Source: Pelecanus crispus
Lineage: Eukaryota; Chordata; Aves; Pelecaniformes; Pelecanidae
Assembly: GCF_030463565.1 (NCBI RefSeq)
Contig: NC_134649.1
Coordinates: 34,807,044-34,871,043 of the forward strand
DNA: 64,000 nt
Direction: 5' to 3'
Shown: piece after piece, positions 48,291-61,500 of the stretch
Numbering within the stretch: the first letter of the stretch is position 1
Layout: the number at the start of each line of letters is the position of its first letter
The notes under the pieces: generated by a model
Database searches by the model: none
Seen by the model: only the letters and a program-made list of their open reading frames with translations
What the model was told of the DNA's origin: nothing
Translations under genes and position numbers: made by a program

Positions 48291-48323
48291 CCTGCGGGGA
48301 GCCTGCGGGGAGCCTGCGGGGAG
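48291..48323. repeat. 11-bp tandem repeat, three copies, in promoter
   Basis: CCTGCGGGGAG repeats three times exactly. Just before it, a GTCGC unit repeats three times (about 48246-48260) and GGCGGAGAGC twice (about 48269-48288). Likely within or beside the FANCD2 5' UTR. Confidence 0.85.
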
Positions 48324-48370
48324 GCGGCGGGGCCCTGAGGGCGGAGGCCGCCGCGCCGCTCGCAGCGCAG

Positions 48371-49479
48371 GTGCGGGGCCTTCGGCGGAGGAGCGTGACC
48401 CGCCCCGCCCCTCCCCGCCCTGGCCGTGCTTCCCGGGGCCGGTGCGCTTTGGGACCGCGCTTCGGAGCCACGTTTGGGCAAAATCCCGCTGTTCGTTCTC
48501 AAGAGCATAAAACCGGCTTTAAAACTCGCCTGCCTGCTGCAACGCTAGCCTGCTCTCAGGGTGCAGCGGGCCTTTCCTGGCCGCGGAAACTGAGGTAACC
48601 GAGCTAAAGGTGATGAAGCTTCTATGTACCCCGTACTGCCCTATAAATAAATGCTCAGGTGAGGTAAGTTGGCTGCCGCAGGAATTTCCAAGCGTTTGGG
48701 AGCAGATCTGATAAAGAGAGGGCTACCCGGGAGCGAGCACTCTTCTTTGGCCTGTCAGTCTGCACCTCGGCTCCAGAAGAGCTGCTAAAGGCTCATCACG
48801 GTTTTTTTGGGAATTGTTCCGCTTCCACTCTGATATTTCATGTAACTCGTTTGAATAGCCTCTGCCAAATAGTTGAAACTGAGCGTGAGATGATCAAGCG
48901 TCTTTTAAAACAATTTTTAAGTTTTAAAGGTGAGCCAAGATTTATTTTTTCTTTTTAACCACTGCCACCCACCAAAAGAGGACAAGTAGGATGGAGGTTT
49001 GCGCTGACAGAACTCTTCCTGCAGTTGTACTGGGTTGGGAACATGAACGGGGTCATCTAACGTGCCTGGGCTCATGAACGCTAAATTGCTAATCCTTTGT
49101 AGCTTTCTCTGGTCATGGGAAGAGGATCACAAGTTCAGATCAGTGGATACCATCTGAGACCTCTTAGTTACTCAGTTTAACTTGCCATTCAATTCGCCTG
49201 GCATCTGAAAGAGCAGCTAAGCCTTGTTTTATGAGGAAATGAATTTTAGAAAAAGTGATATATTGCACTATTTAAATATGACAAGCTCTAAAATCTCAAC
49301 CTGTATGGCAGAAAAATGCATGATACTGGTTAACCAGGCAGTCTGCTTTTCTTTGAGCAATGTCAGTTTCTGGAGCATTTCCCTTCATTAGTCACTAACA
49401 CATTCTAGATTTGCTTAAAAAAGCCTCAGTTAAAGTCATGTGTCCTTTGCTCACTTGTCTTTTTCCTGCGTTTTTATAG
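48371..49479 (+). other. FANCD2: Probable FANCD2 5' UTR exon end and first intron
   Basis: The coding start exon begins at an acceptor (tttttatag, 49471-49479), so at least one non-coding exon lies upstream. Two donors are plausible: CAG|gtgcgg at 48370/48371 and GAG|gtaacc at 48594/48595. The transcription start cannot be fixed from sequence. No repeat or other gene is seen in the rest. Confidence 0.5.
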
Positions 49480-49502
49480 GCAACAACAAAGGTTTTGTTA
49501 CC

Positions 49503-49575
49503 ATGGTTTCAAAAAGGAAATTGTCAAAAACCGATGGAGAGAGCTGCAAGACAGACTTGCTGAGTAGGTGCTCAG
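49503..49575 (+). CDS. FANCD2: FANCD2 first coding exon
   Basis: Exon begins at 49480 and ATG is at 49503-49505 in a TTACCATGG context. Encodes [20 protein letters not shown] and on. Two in-frame donors 12 nt apart exist: GTAGGT after 49563 and CAG|GTATAA after 49575. The second adds SRCS and is given here; the choice is not certain. Confidence 0.85.
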
Positions 49576-52500
49576 GTATAATCTTACAGGGAGTGGAGAC
49601 CTGTTGGTGGAGGCAGTGGCTCCCAGGCAGGGAGAAGGCCAGAATGACAGTTTTGATAATGCTACTAGCTAATTGTTAAGGACACTGTTGATCTTTAAAC
49701 ACATTTTTTTAATAAATGACAATAAAACAACAATGTTAAAAGCAGTGCCATATCTTTTCGCAGTCCCTCTGTTCTCATATCTTTGATCAGTGCTTACCAT
49801 CTTGAGCTTCACTGCCTTCAGAGTCTGTAGATTAATCACATTTGACCAAAACTGATATCTATAAATCAAACCAAAATAAGCTCTCTATGTAGCTGGAGGG
49901 AAGATAGTTATTTTTTTGCTTTAGCAGATGGGTAGATACCTAAGAGACAGGTCTGGTGGGAGAACCTGTATTAAATTTGTGCTTTTCAGTCCAGAGGAAA
50001 GTATGTGCTCTAACGTTGCTCATAATCTGTTAGTGGGTATGTCTCCCATGGGAGTAAGCCACTGAAGGTGTATCTTAACTGTCTTTCATTATGGATCACT
50101 AAAAGGACTGAGTAAGAATGTTCCTTTCTGGTGTCATGCTGCAGGGGTAACTGCTTTATAGGATCTGTGCGTTGGTATCCGAGTCAGCTAACGACTGCTG
50201 TTAAATAGCAGTACAGTTTGTTGGTCTGGTCCCATAAGTATATTCCTGTGTTCCTCTAATTTCTTACTAGAAGGTTAATTTTAAATTTTTTCTATGAAGG
50301 ATCCTTGCTATTTTTATTGCAGAGTATATTTGATGTAGCATGTCTTGTTTTCTCAGAACCAAAGAAGTCGCGGATTTCTGATAAGGAAAAGGCCTCTGCC
50401 CATGGTGGAGTGGAGAATGAGGGAGTCTTTGAAGAGCTCCTTAGAGCTTCAGGAATTGTACTGAAAGCTGGGGAGGGACAGAATGAAATAGGTATGGGTT
50501 TAACACTTGCTCTCTCTGCTTGTATCTGAAAACCTGCAAAGGTGACTGGTACAAAGTAAAGATACATTTTACTTGCAGAGCAAAAATGCTTGAGCCAACT
50601 TGTTCCAAAGGTCAAGCAAACCTTCATCTGGCCTCTTATTTGTTATATACCTCTTGAATTGCACAGTTCCTGAACTCATTATACTAGCTTTTTGGGTATA
50701 CATGCTAAGTCAAAAGACTTCTGAAAGATTATTGGAGGTATATGAAATAAGATTAGACTGCATCTGTGATTACAGTATTGAGTTACAGAGGCAGGAGCTC
50801 TGAAACAGGAAAACAAACATGTTGTGTTGCCCTTCAGCTCAGACAAGGCCTTCAGGAATTCATGTATTAAGCCTTTTTAATGCTATTAGCTACTCTCAGC
50901 CCAGACTGGAGACAGCACAAGTGGTGGTACCACTCAGGTTTTTGCTAACTGGACTCTTCAGTAGAGCAAACGCGGAAGTATTGGTGGATGGGCTTGAGAG
51001 CTGTTGTTATGATGTCGTACGGATAAAATTTGTCTGGTTCTTTATTTTCTTTTTAAACTTTCTCCTTAGCTGTAGATCAAATGGCTTTCCAGAAGAAGCT
51101 CTGCCTGGCCCTGGAGAAGCACCCTACTTACCCAGGCGTAAGTAACAGACTATGCTTTGGCAGGAGCCAGCTTTAAAACTGTTTGCTCTGTAGCAAAAGA
51201 TGCAAAGCAGCTGCCTGTCTCTGCTATTCCTCTGCAAAAGTGTGTAACAGGGTAGCTTACCTTGGATTTCTGTGGTCCAGACTCTAATTCTCTCAATGTT
51301 GCCGTCCCAGCCTCCTGGTCCCACTGTCCTTCTGCTATATCTGTCTCTTCTCAGCTGTTATGTCTGAATAGTCAGACATAGAGATGATTAGCATGTGCCT
51401 CTGTTAAACCAGCCTTGGTATGCATACTCCAAGTTTGGTTTTGCATCATTCCAAGCAAAAGTGCTGCACTTCCACCACCTTGCCCTGTCAAAATAATTAA
51501 TTGGCAATATTATTCAATAGACAAAGACTCTTAAGGGAAAAAAATAATTTGCTTAACTTTCTAGTGGAAGCTGTGTTTGGTTTTGTGTTGGTTGGGAGCT
51601 GGCAGCATTAAAACTGCCACAATGTGATGCTCCTCTCCAGTCAACAAGCCCAGCGTGAAAGTCCCGAGGCCAGCGATTTGAATCCTGCAAATATTTTGGG
51701 TACAGCTCTTGTCACATTAAATGTTGCCATCTCAGCTGAACAGGAAGACAGGCAAAGACCTTTATAATCAAAGTAAAATGTGAGACTGCTGCTTTAGAGT
51801 TACTTTGTAGAACAACTGGTGTTTCCTTTTGGAAATGGTTTAGACTAGAGTTCATTTATTATCCAGCTTTCCTTTCATCACAATTTCTGTCTGTCTGCAT
51901 TTCCCTGGCTACCTCTTCCCTGTTCTCATCATCTGCTCACAAAGAGCATCCTAAAAGACAGCAGTTGATCAGGGCGTCTTTTCAGGAAGTGGATAACTTC
52001 TCTCTGCTCTGCAGGTTGTGAAGCAGTTTATCAACGGCTTGGAATCTCATATCAAGGACAGAAACCAGTTCAAGAACTGTCTCTTGCCATGCACTCCCAT
52101 ACGGACTGAGGGGTCGAGGTCAGAGAAAATGTGTTTTGTCTTCCCCTTCAGTCAGAGCTGGTCTCTATTTAAGTGCCATGTAACATTGAGTAGAGTGGAG
52201 GGAAAGACCATAGCTCCAGCGGATACACAAGACTTGTTTCTTATGCAAAAGTGGCTAGTGCAATATGTTGCCATTTAATAGCAGTAAGTTTAAAGTGGTA
52301 AATTGCAGAATTTACTACCTGCCTGTGGCATGTGTTGGGCTCCATGGCACTTTATGGCAAGAACCAAATACCGGGGGAAAAATTTTGACAAGGCTGGGGA
52401 AGGTCAACTGTTTTTTGAAAATTTTTCCAGGAGATACAGCTTAACCAGAAAGACTTTTGCATTTCCAGCTCACACTAGTCTTGTAGAGAGTTAGGTTGTT

Positions 52501-55500
52501 CAGAGCTAAAATGCAGTTTTAAAATTTTTTGTTTGTTTCTGTGGTTACCATAAGTCATTGTAAGTGGTTCAAAAGAAAAAAAAAAACAGTAATGGAAAGT
52601 TACAGCCTGTTCTTCTAATGTTTTTTTATTATAACTGTAGTGGAATCTTTCATCTTGCAGGACTCTGGTGCACTCATATTGTGAAAGCCTCATTAAACTG
52701 CTTCTTGGAATTAAGAGCTTACAGGTATGGGCACCTTAGTTTGCTCTTCACACTGGTTTTGATTTATTTAGGGATCCTTTTGCTTATGTAAGTAGAGGAT
52801 TAATGGAACTGGTTGTGAGGCAGATGAGGCTGCATCTGGAATAGTGTCCAATTTCTTGTTTCTTTAGGGACAGAAAGATGCTCAGGGCCTGGAACACATG
52901 GCATACAGGAAGAGACAGAGGGAACTGGGTTTGTTCAGCCTTAAGAAGAGAAGATTAAGGAAGATCTTGTGGTCTTCAAATATCTAGTTGCATGGTGTAG
53001 AGAAAACAGAGCCAGATTTTTCTCAAAGGTGAACAGAGCCAGGATGAGAGATGACAGCTCAGGTCAACCATGGGAAATTCTGATAGGATATAACCACTTC
53101 CACTGTGGAGAATGTTTTCCTTAAGTGCTAGAACAGGTAGGCTAGAGAGGTGATGGAAACTCCATTATTGGAGGAATTTGAATCTTGGAGGTGTTTAAAA
53201 ATGGGCAAGATGCTGAGCAACCTGCTGGCAAGAACAAGTTCTGTTAAGTTGTATACAAGTTGCATCAAGATGTATATGGAGTTGAAGATGACAAATATCT
53301 CACCAAGGCATGGGAAACCTTAGAGCAGCTGTGGATTTAAATCCTCTTATAACTAAATGTTTTAAAAGTTCTTGTCTTAAATATGTTTTTAGAATTGCAT
53401 TTGGGCCAGGATTAAAAGGGGGAAGAATTAGACCTGCAAAGGGAATGGCAAAAACGTGTGGGCACTCTTGTCAAACTTATCTAAAGATTCCTATGTGATG
53501 AAAAGCCACTCACCTGGGTCTGAGAAGAGCGCTTTGTTTGGCCCAGAGGAATTGTACATCCTGCACGTATGCTCTGCTTCTATTAGATTATGTAGATAGT
53601 TTATACCACTTGGCATTTGTGGTTTTCAGCTTGCAGGCTGTATGCCTTCTTTCTGGCATTAGGGAAGAGATTTCTTATACAGGGAAATAGTTTCATTTGT
53701 CCTTTTGAGTCTTTTATTCTCTGTGCATATTTCCTCTTGTGAAAGATCCGTTTTGATGGCAGTGCCACCGCACAAGCAGGAAATCGTCATCCTAACACTG
53801 TCTTTTTGCCTTTCTTCTAGTCTGCTATCATAACACTGTTGTTGGAAAAGATCCCCGAATTCTTTTTTGACACGTGAGTATTGACTGTCTCCTCTCTGCC
53901 TTGAAATAACATTTCTTCTTTTGGACAATCAGCAGCTTTGACTTTAACTATTACTTCAAATTTACCTGAATGGATGTTTGCACTGATAGTTTTTTCTTCA
54001 TACATGTGTAAAATTATCTGTAAGGTACCACGACTTTAAACTTGTGGGTGCATAAAGCAGATGACAAATTTATAGAAGCTGAAATACAGACATACGTCAT
54101 GACTCATTATGCTTTTTGTAGCTACTGGCACAAGCTTTGGAAGTATTTCAGCAGAGGGACTACGGAGTGTCTCATTATTTAAAAAAAGATGAAAGTGGCT
54201 GGCAGAGTTTTAGGAGGCTGCTCGATGCAAACAGACCTCCTTTTAAAAATACAGATTGTGTTCAAACAAGGAAAACAGGAAAAGCATCTGTTGGTTTTTG
54301 AATATAGAACACCATAGCAGGACCCCAGAGGACCCTGGGAACTACCAACCTGACAGCCTCACCTCTATGCCTGGGAAGATCATGGAGCAGATCCTCCTAG
54401 AAGATATGCTCAAGCACATGGAGGACAGGGAGGTGATTCGAGACAGCCAGCACGGATTCACCAAGGGCAAATCCTGCCTGACCAACCTAGTGGCTTTCTA
54501 CGAAGGAGTGACTGCATCAGTGGACAAGGGAAAAGCAATGGATGTCATCTGCTTGGACTTCTGTAAAGCCTTTGACACAGACCCCCACAACATCCTTCTC
54601 TCTAAATTGGGGATATATGGGTTTGATGGGTGGACTGTTCGGTGGATAACAATTGGCTGGATGGTCGCATCCAGAGGGTTGTGGTCAATGGCTCAATGTC
54701 CACATGGAGGCCGGTGGTAAGTGGTGTCCCTGAGGGGTCCGTACTGGGACCGGTGCTGCTTAACATCTTCATCAATGACACAGACAGTAGGATTGAGTGC
54801 ACCCTCAGCAAGTTTGCAGATGACACCAAGCTGAGTGGTGCGGTTGACACGCCAGAAGGATGGGATGTCATCCAAAGGGACCTGGACCAGCTGGAGAGGT
54901 GGGCCTGTGTGAACCTCATGAGGTTCAACAAGGCCAAATGCAAGGTCCTGCACCTGGGACGGGGCAACCCCCGGTATCAATACAGGCTGGGGGATGAAGG
55001 GATTGAGAGCAGCCCTGCGGAGAAGGACTTGGGGGTACTGGTGGATGAAAAGCTGGACATGAGCCAACAATGTGCACTTGCAGCCCAGAAAGCCAACCGT
55101 ACCCTGGGCTGCATCAAAAGAAGCGTGGCCAGCAGGTCGAGGGAGGTGATTCCGCCCCGCTACTCTGCTCTGGTGAGACTTCACCTGGAGTGCTGCATCC
55201 AGCTCTGGACATGGAGCTGTTGGAGTGGGTCCAGAGGAGGGCCACCAAAATGATCTGAGGGCTGGGGCACCTCTCCTACAAGGACAGGCTGATGAGAGAG
55301 TTGGGGTTGTTCAGCCTGGAGAAGGCTGCGGGGAGTCCTTATTGCGGCTTTTCAGTACTTAAAGGGGGACTATAGGAAGGATGGGGGCAATCTTTTTAGC
55401 AAGGCCTGTTGTGACAGGACAAGGAGTAATGGTTTTAAACTAAAGAAGAATAGGTTTACACCAGACATAAGGAAGACATTTTTTACAATGAGGGTGGTGA

Positions 55501-58500
55501 AGCACTGGCACAGGTTGCCCAGAGAGGTGGTAGAGGCCCCATCCCTGGCAACATTCAAGGTCAGGTTGGACGGGGCTCTGAGCAATCTGATCTGGTTAAA
55601 GCTGTCCCTGCTCACTGCAGGGGGGTTGGGCTAGATGACCTCTAGAGGTCCCTTCCAACCCAAAGCGTTCTATGATTCTATGATGGGAGAGTGAGAAATC
55701 CTGAGGCGCAACATAGGCAAGACCTGAACACTTAAGCTCTTTTTCCAGTGCCCTGGATGCTCATTACAGAGTTAGTGGAGCCGGTCAAGGGAGAGAAAGA
55801 AGCTGAGGCTGTTCCTGATACAGTATTTGTTTCAGTGCTAAATATCAAGCAGGATACAAATGCTGTACAGAGGTTGAGTCTGAGGAATTGTCTCAGACTA
55901 AAATCTTGTTAGAGGAGGGTTTAACACAATCACAAGGACTGAATTGTTCTCGCCCAAGAATTCTAAAGGATCTTGGATGTAAAATTGAGAAGCTGTTAAT
56001 TGTGCTGTGAACCCTTTAGTTAAGTCTTAAAAATGGATGTTGTTACACTTGACTCCTATCAAACTGTAAGAAGAGTAAAGTTTTTTTCTATGTATTAATG
56101 ACCAGTTAAAAAGTGGGGGGAAGAAAGAAGTGGTCCATTTTGCAGTAGAAGGAAGATGGTCCCATAGACGTCTTAGTTGTTTAGCATGTTCGTAAATGAA
56201 AAAGGAAATGAAAAGTGAGGTAACAACTTGTGGTAACAATTTCCAGGATAATCTAATCTAAAACTAATTGTGAAGAACAATAGAGTTTTTTTCAGTGGAC
56301 TTCCTACTGTTTTTTGTTTTGTTTAATTATGGGACAAGAAACAACATTCATTACAGCTAGTCTGTAACAACACCTGTACTGACCAGCCAATTTCTCCCAA
56401 ATCTGACGTGAAAGACATAAGTTTAATGCCAGTTGATGCCTGGACAGAGGACACTCGATTTATTGACTTACTGTAGGAGAGGGAGATCTTGGTTTATCTG
56501 TGCAATCTGGCAACAGCCAATTTATTAGTACATATATGTTCACAGACCAGTGTGACCAGAAGTTACAGAAGAGGGAGGGCATCTTAGAGAGTACAGCTAC
56601 ATAAACCTTGTTTTGTTAAAAAATCAGACTAAAAATAATCCTGATTATATAAATACAGTGGCAAACTCAGTGTTTTCATTGAGGAAAGGTATCTTGTCTG
56701 GGTGCTTCTTTTTGTTATTTTTAGTGTCAGTACCATGCTTAGCAGTAGTCAAAGCAGCAAACAGAATATTAGGGAAGAAATTTGGAACAAAATGGAAAAC
56801 ATCATGTCACTGTAAATGCATGGCACAAGTACATTTTGAATGTTGCATGCACTTCTGGTCAGGCTGTCACAAAAATAGTAGAACAGTTTCCACATAAGTA
56901 GGGAAAACTATTCTAAATAAAACTGAATTCTGCCTTCAAAGGAGATGACTGGCAGAGAGATGATAGATGTCTGTAAAAGCAACAAAAATTTAGAAAAGGT
57001 AATTGAGGAAGGTTTAACCACTGTTTCTAACTATGCAAGGCAGCAAACAAAAAAAGCAGAAGTACTTTTTGAGATTATGCATAATTACCCTGTTGAATTC
57101 AGTACTGCAGAATGTAAAGGTCAGAAATTGCACACAGTTGTGGTGTTTTTTCTTTTTTATAAGGCTTAGGGAAATTAATGGAGGATAAACGTACTGCTGG
57201 ATAGCAGACATGATGGACTGCGTACCAGCTTCTGCCTTGGAGATTTGCCAACATGCTTATTGTTGGAGGCTGAGTGGAAACTCTGTGAAAAGATTGCTCT
57301 GTGAATGCCCTGTTACCCAAAACTTACCCCAAAGCATCTAGTACTACAGTTGGGGATGGGGATGATGGGCTCAAAGGAGACTTACCCTAAGCTAGCGTAG
57401 CCACACTGACGGTAGCACGGGAGATCTGAAGTAAAGTAACATTGCATGCTTTGGTTTTTGTGCCATAACTTAGGATGTTGTTGGTGGTAGTGTACTGAAA
57501 CAGGCTGGCAGTATCCCTGCTTTGTGTGTATAGCAAGTAGGAACTAGGGTTCTTCCTAGATGGTGCTAAAATCTGTAGGGGTGTTAATGATATTTTTGTA
57601 ATATGATTTTGATAGTTGGTTAATTGAATTGCATCTCATGGTCTTGCTGACCAGCAGCAAAGCTTTTGAGTCTGTCTGTAGGTCTGACTAACCTGTGTTT
57701 CACTTTTTCTGCTGTTCTAGCGTGGGCACCTTTGGAACAAATTTCCCCCGGCTCATTGTCAATCAATTTAAATGGCTTGACAAGCTTCTTGACAGCCAGG
57801 TGGGTACTGATGGTGCAATCACATGTATGGGGTTTTTTCAGTCAACTTTGGAATGCCTCTCAGGTGGGGTGAGATAAATTTTTGTGCTAATGAGAACTGA
57901 TGTTGTTTTCATATTCACATGTGAAGGAGAGATTTAATTCTTTCTGTTTTATTATGATTGCCTCCAGTGACTTTTGAACATCCCCTTTTATTATTTTTCT
58001 TCTTCACTTGCTCTGTCTCCTTTTTCATAAATCTGTATCTGTATGTATGTATCGACATGGGTGGCCCCATTTTAAAGCTGTTGCTGGCAGGAAGTTACAG
58101 TCCCCTCTTGTTTAATTTTAACAGGAGATATTGGATGCTTGCAAGCATCTGGGGATGAATTCTCTGTTCCTGCTTTGGTGGTTCTTTTCTTTCTTTTGCT
58201 AAGTCTGTCAGTCTCTGTGGGTTACTTTGTAGTGGAGGGCTGTTACTAGACAGACCCAGAATTAACTGAATCAAGAAGTCATACTAAACACTGAGAAGCT
58301 TGCTGTTGGGTTTCCCAGTTCCCTTTGCTCACCAAGATAGTTATATTCTACCTGTAAAATACCCTTGTTCCATAAAAGTTTATGCTATGATTCATGACTT
58401 CAGCAGGACAATGAGTTGGAGGACGGTTGGCATGAATTCAGACAAATTACTTCCTGAGTGACCTTGCATGGATAATATTGTTGCCATGCTAATGAACTGC

Positions 58501-61500
58501 TTGCACAAGTGTTCCTCTTGTCTGCAGGATCTTGTCAAGAAGTTAATGCAGATGGTTACCGTCTCTCCTGTACCAATCCAGCATGATATTATCACCAGTT
58601 TACCTGAGATCCTGGAGGATTCCCAGCAAAGTGAGGTTGCCAGAGAGCTCAGGTACAGATAATTCTGGTTGGTTTGTTTGTTTTCCTTATTTTTTCCCCC
58701 CTCCTTATTTTTTTTCCTTTTTTTCCTCCTTTTTTTCCTTTTTTTTTTTTTTTTTTTCCCCTCCTTGCGCTTAACAGAAAAAGACTTGGTGTTAATGCAG
58801 GTTGCACCAGGACTGACTAAAGTAGTAGGACAACAGTCCATTTCTGATAGCAGTAACATTCAGGGACAGCTAACACTGGCTTAGAACATTTCATTTGTGC
58901 TGCTATGCTCTTAAGGAGAGGTCTAAATGCTCCAAAAGTGCTTTTATCTAAAAAATTATTAAATGCTTGACTACCTGGATACAGCACAGGTAGAATCCAG
59001 TTACGTACTTATTACTTTTGCTGGATCAGTCTGTGATCAGTCACTTGGATATTACTATAGACAGCTTTTGATTTGTCTTGGGTTCTGCTACAGTAAAGGT
59101 CAACATTGGTTTTTTTAATAAAAAAACCCCACAACACAATAAATGTGTGTATGAAGCAGAACTTTCTGGCTATTTTATATACGTTTCTCAAGCATATTTA
59201 CTGACCCAAAGAACAGGGGGACCTAATGCCAATAGCTATCCTCCCAGAGAGCACTACCTTAAGCTAGCCCTTACATCTGTCTTTTTTTTAATAGTGTATT
59301 CATTTTACACAATATTTTTTTTGGTAGTCTTAGCCTATGCTTAATTATACACATCAGTGTTTCTAATTCTTATCATTACATAGATCACTTACATTTATGC
59401 TGGTGTTAACTATCTTTTCAAACCTATGGTCATTATTTCAGCCTAAACCTGCAAGCAATGCAACCTGTTCCTTGTACCCTCTCTAAAGTAACTGTAGCTT
59501 TGTGTTTCCATTCTCGGCTTACTCTCTCAGCTTCTAGATAAAAAAGCTCCACACAATTAAATTTTTTATGCTAATCAAACTCCTCAGACTTCTGTTTTCT
59601 CTGCTTGTATTTTTTCAAAGCTGAGAGTCTAAACGGTATCAGCAAGGCATATTTATTTCCATATTCTTAATAGCCTCTACCCATTTCTGATGTGGAAAAG
59701 TAGTCATTGCTTGTTGTAATGAATTAGGGAGCGTAAACAGAATTACCAGGAAGCTGAAAATGACGTGTTTTTCAACTAACACAATTCAAGTAGAACTTCT
59801 TGCTAGAGAAACTTTATAAAAAACTTAGATGGCAGCCAAGAATGATCAGATGAATTTCGGGAAAGGAAAGTCCATGCGGCTGTTAAACACAGCTGCAGTC
59901 CCTTGGTCGAGAAGGTGCCAAACCACAGCTTGCTGGAAGCCAGACCAGTTTATGTAGGAAACATTTGTAAATACTTGTCCAATTCTTAGTCTGTTCCCTA
60001 TTGACCAGTGCTGGGAAAAGGATGCTGGATTAAACGGATTATCTGGTTGGGCCCATCATGCCTTTCATTACATGTTTGTGATTCTTACAGCAAATATTGT
60101 GACTAGGGAGGAGGTCACACATGAGACAGATTCAATCCCTGGCTTTGGTGTCAATCTCAGTTACGCTTTACTGATGGCATGTCCATGGGACAGAAATGTG
60201 GCTAGAAGGTATCAGGCCCAAGTGATGTGTGTGGTTAAATCACATACCAGCAATCTCACTTATTTTTTCTATTTACAGCGAGCCCAGGACCTTCCAATTT
60301 TCAAGTTCTTGCTTGAGGCTTGTACCAGGTCTTTGTCCATGCTCCCTGTTTTTACAAGATTTGAAAAAGGCAGATTCTTCATATCTGCTTCTAATCAGCA
60401 ACCATAGAATCACAATTCAGCATGTTCAGAGAGGAGTGATAATTTAGGGAACAAGTTTTCCATAACACCAGTGGCATATTTTTTTGTCAGAGATTTTTTT
60501 GCAGTGACCACAAAAGCTACTGGAATCATACAATTTACTAAAGATCTATTCATAGTTCTATTAAGAGGATCATTTGTTTTCTTTTTCTTATATCAGCTGC
60601 TTACTAAAACAGGGCAGACGACTAACAGTTCCAATCCTGGATGCCCTTTCTCGTCTGGATCTCGATGCAGGACTTCTGGCTGAGGTGAGAGCTTTTACTG
60701 AGCAGTTGAGCAGAACCCAGTCCCTGCTTAGCCGCACGAGAGCTAGAGCTGTTTGGTCATGCAAAGTATTTTGCTAAACCTGACTCATACAGGCCTTCAA
60801 AAGTCCCGAGGTCACTGAAATTGGAAGGGAGTCAGAGAAGCTAAAACTGTTTTTAGAAACATGCATGAGGGGTTCAGTGAGGAGCAGAGAGAAGTTTTCT
60901 GGCTGTTACAGTATGCATTCAGAAATTTCACACACAGCTGTTTTAGCAAATGCCAAAGCACTTTGTCCTGCTGTAGTAAATTTTTACTGCCCATCTTAAA
61001 TCTGCTTATTGTCACTGTTTCTTTTTTTGAGGTACAGTGACCAGACTGGGCTGCTCTATTCCAAGTAGAGGCAGAGTGGTGATTAAATGATTCTGTGATC
61101 ATAGTTTTTCTCTGCAGAATGCTGATAAAGAAGAAGAGATGATGTGCCCTGTGTTTTCTGGATGTGCTGGATTGTTGCACTTCTTGCAGTTAGGCTTCTT
61201 ATGAATAGAATAAAATTGGTTCATTTGAGTGCATTAAATACTATTTTACTTAGTCCCCAAAGGCTAGTGCTGCATAGCAGGCTACACCTCTTCCATACTT
61301 TTCTTTTTTGAAAGGCAGTTAAAAAATGATGGAGCCTAGCTCTTCTCGGCAGCGCCAAGTGAAATGATATGGGGCAATGGCCACAAATTACAGCCTAGGA
61401 GGTTCAGGTTGAACATTTGGAAAAATGAGTTGGGGTCTGCAGCACTGACATAAATTATCAAAGAGGTGGCAGGGGTTGGGGGGGGTTTCCTCCATCCTTG

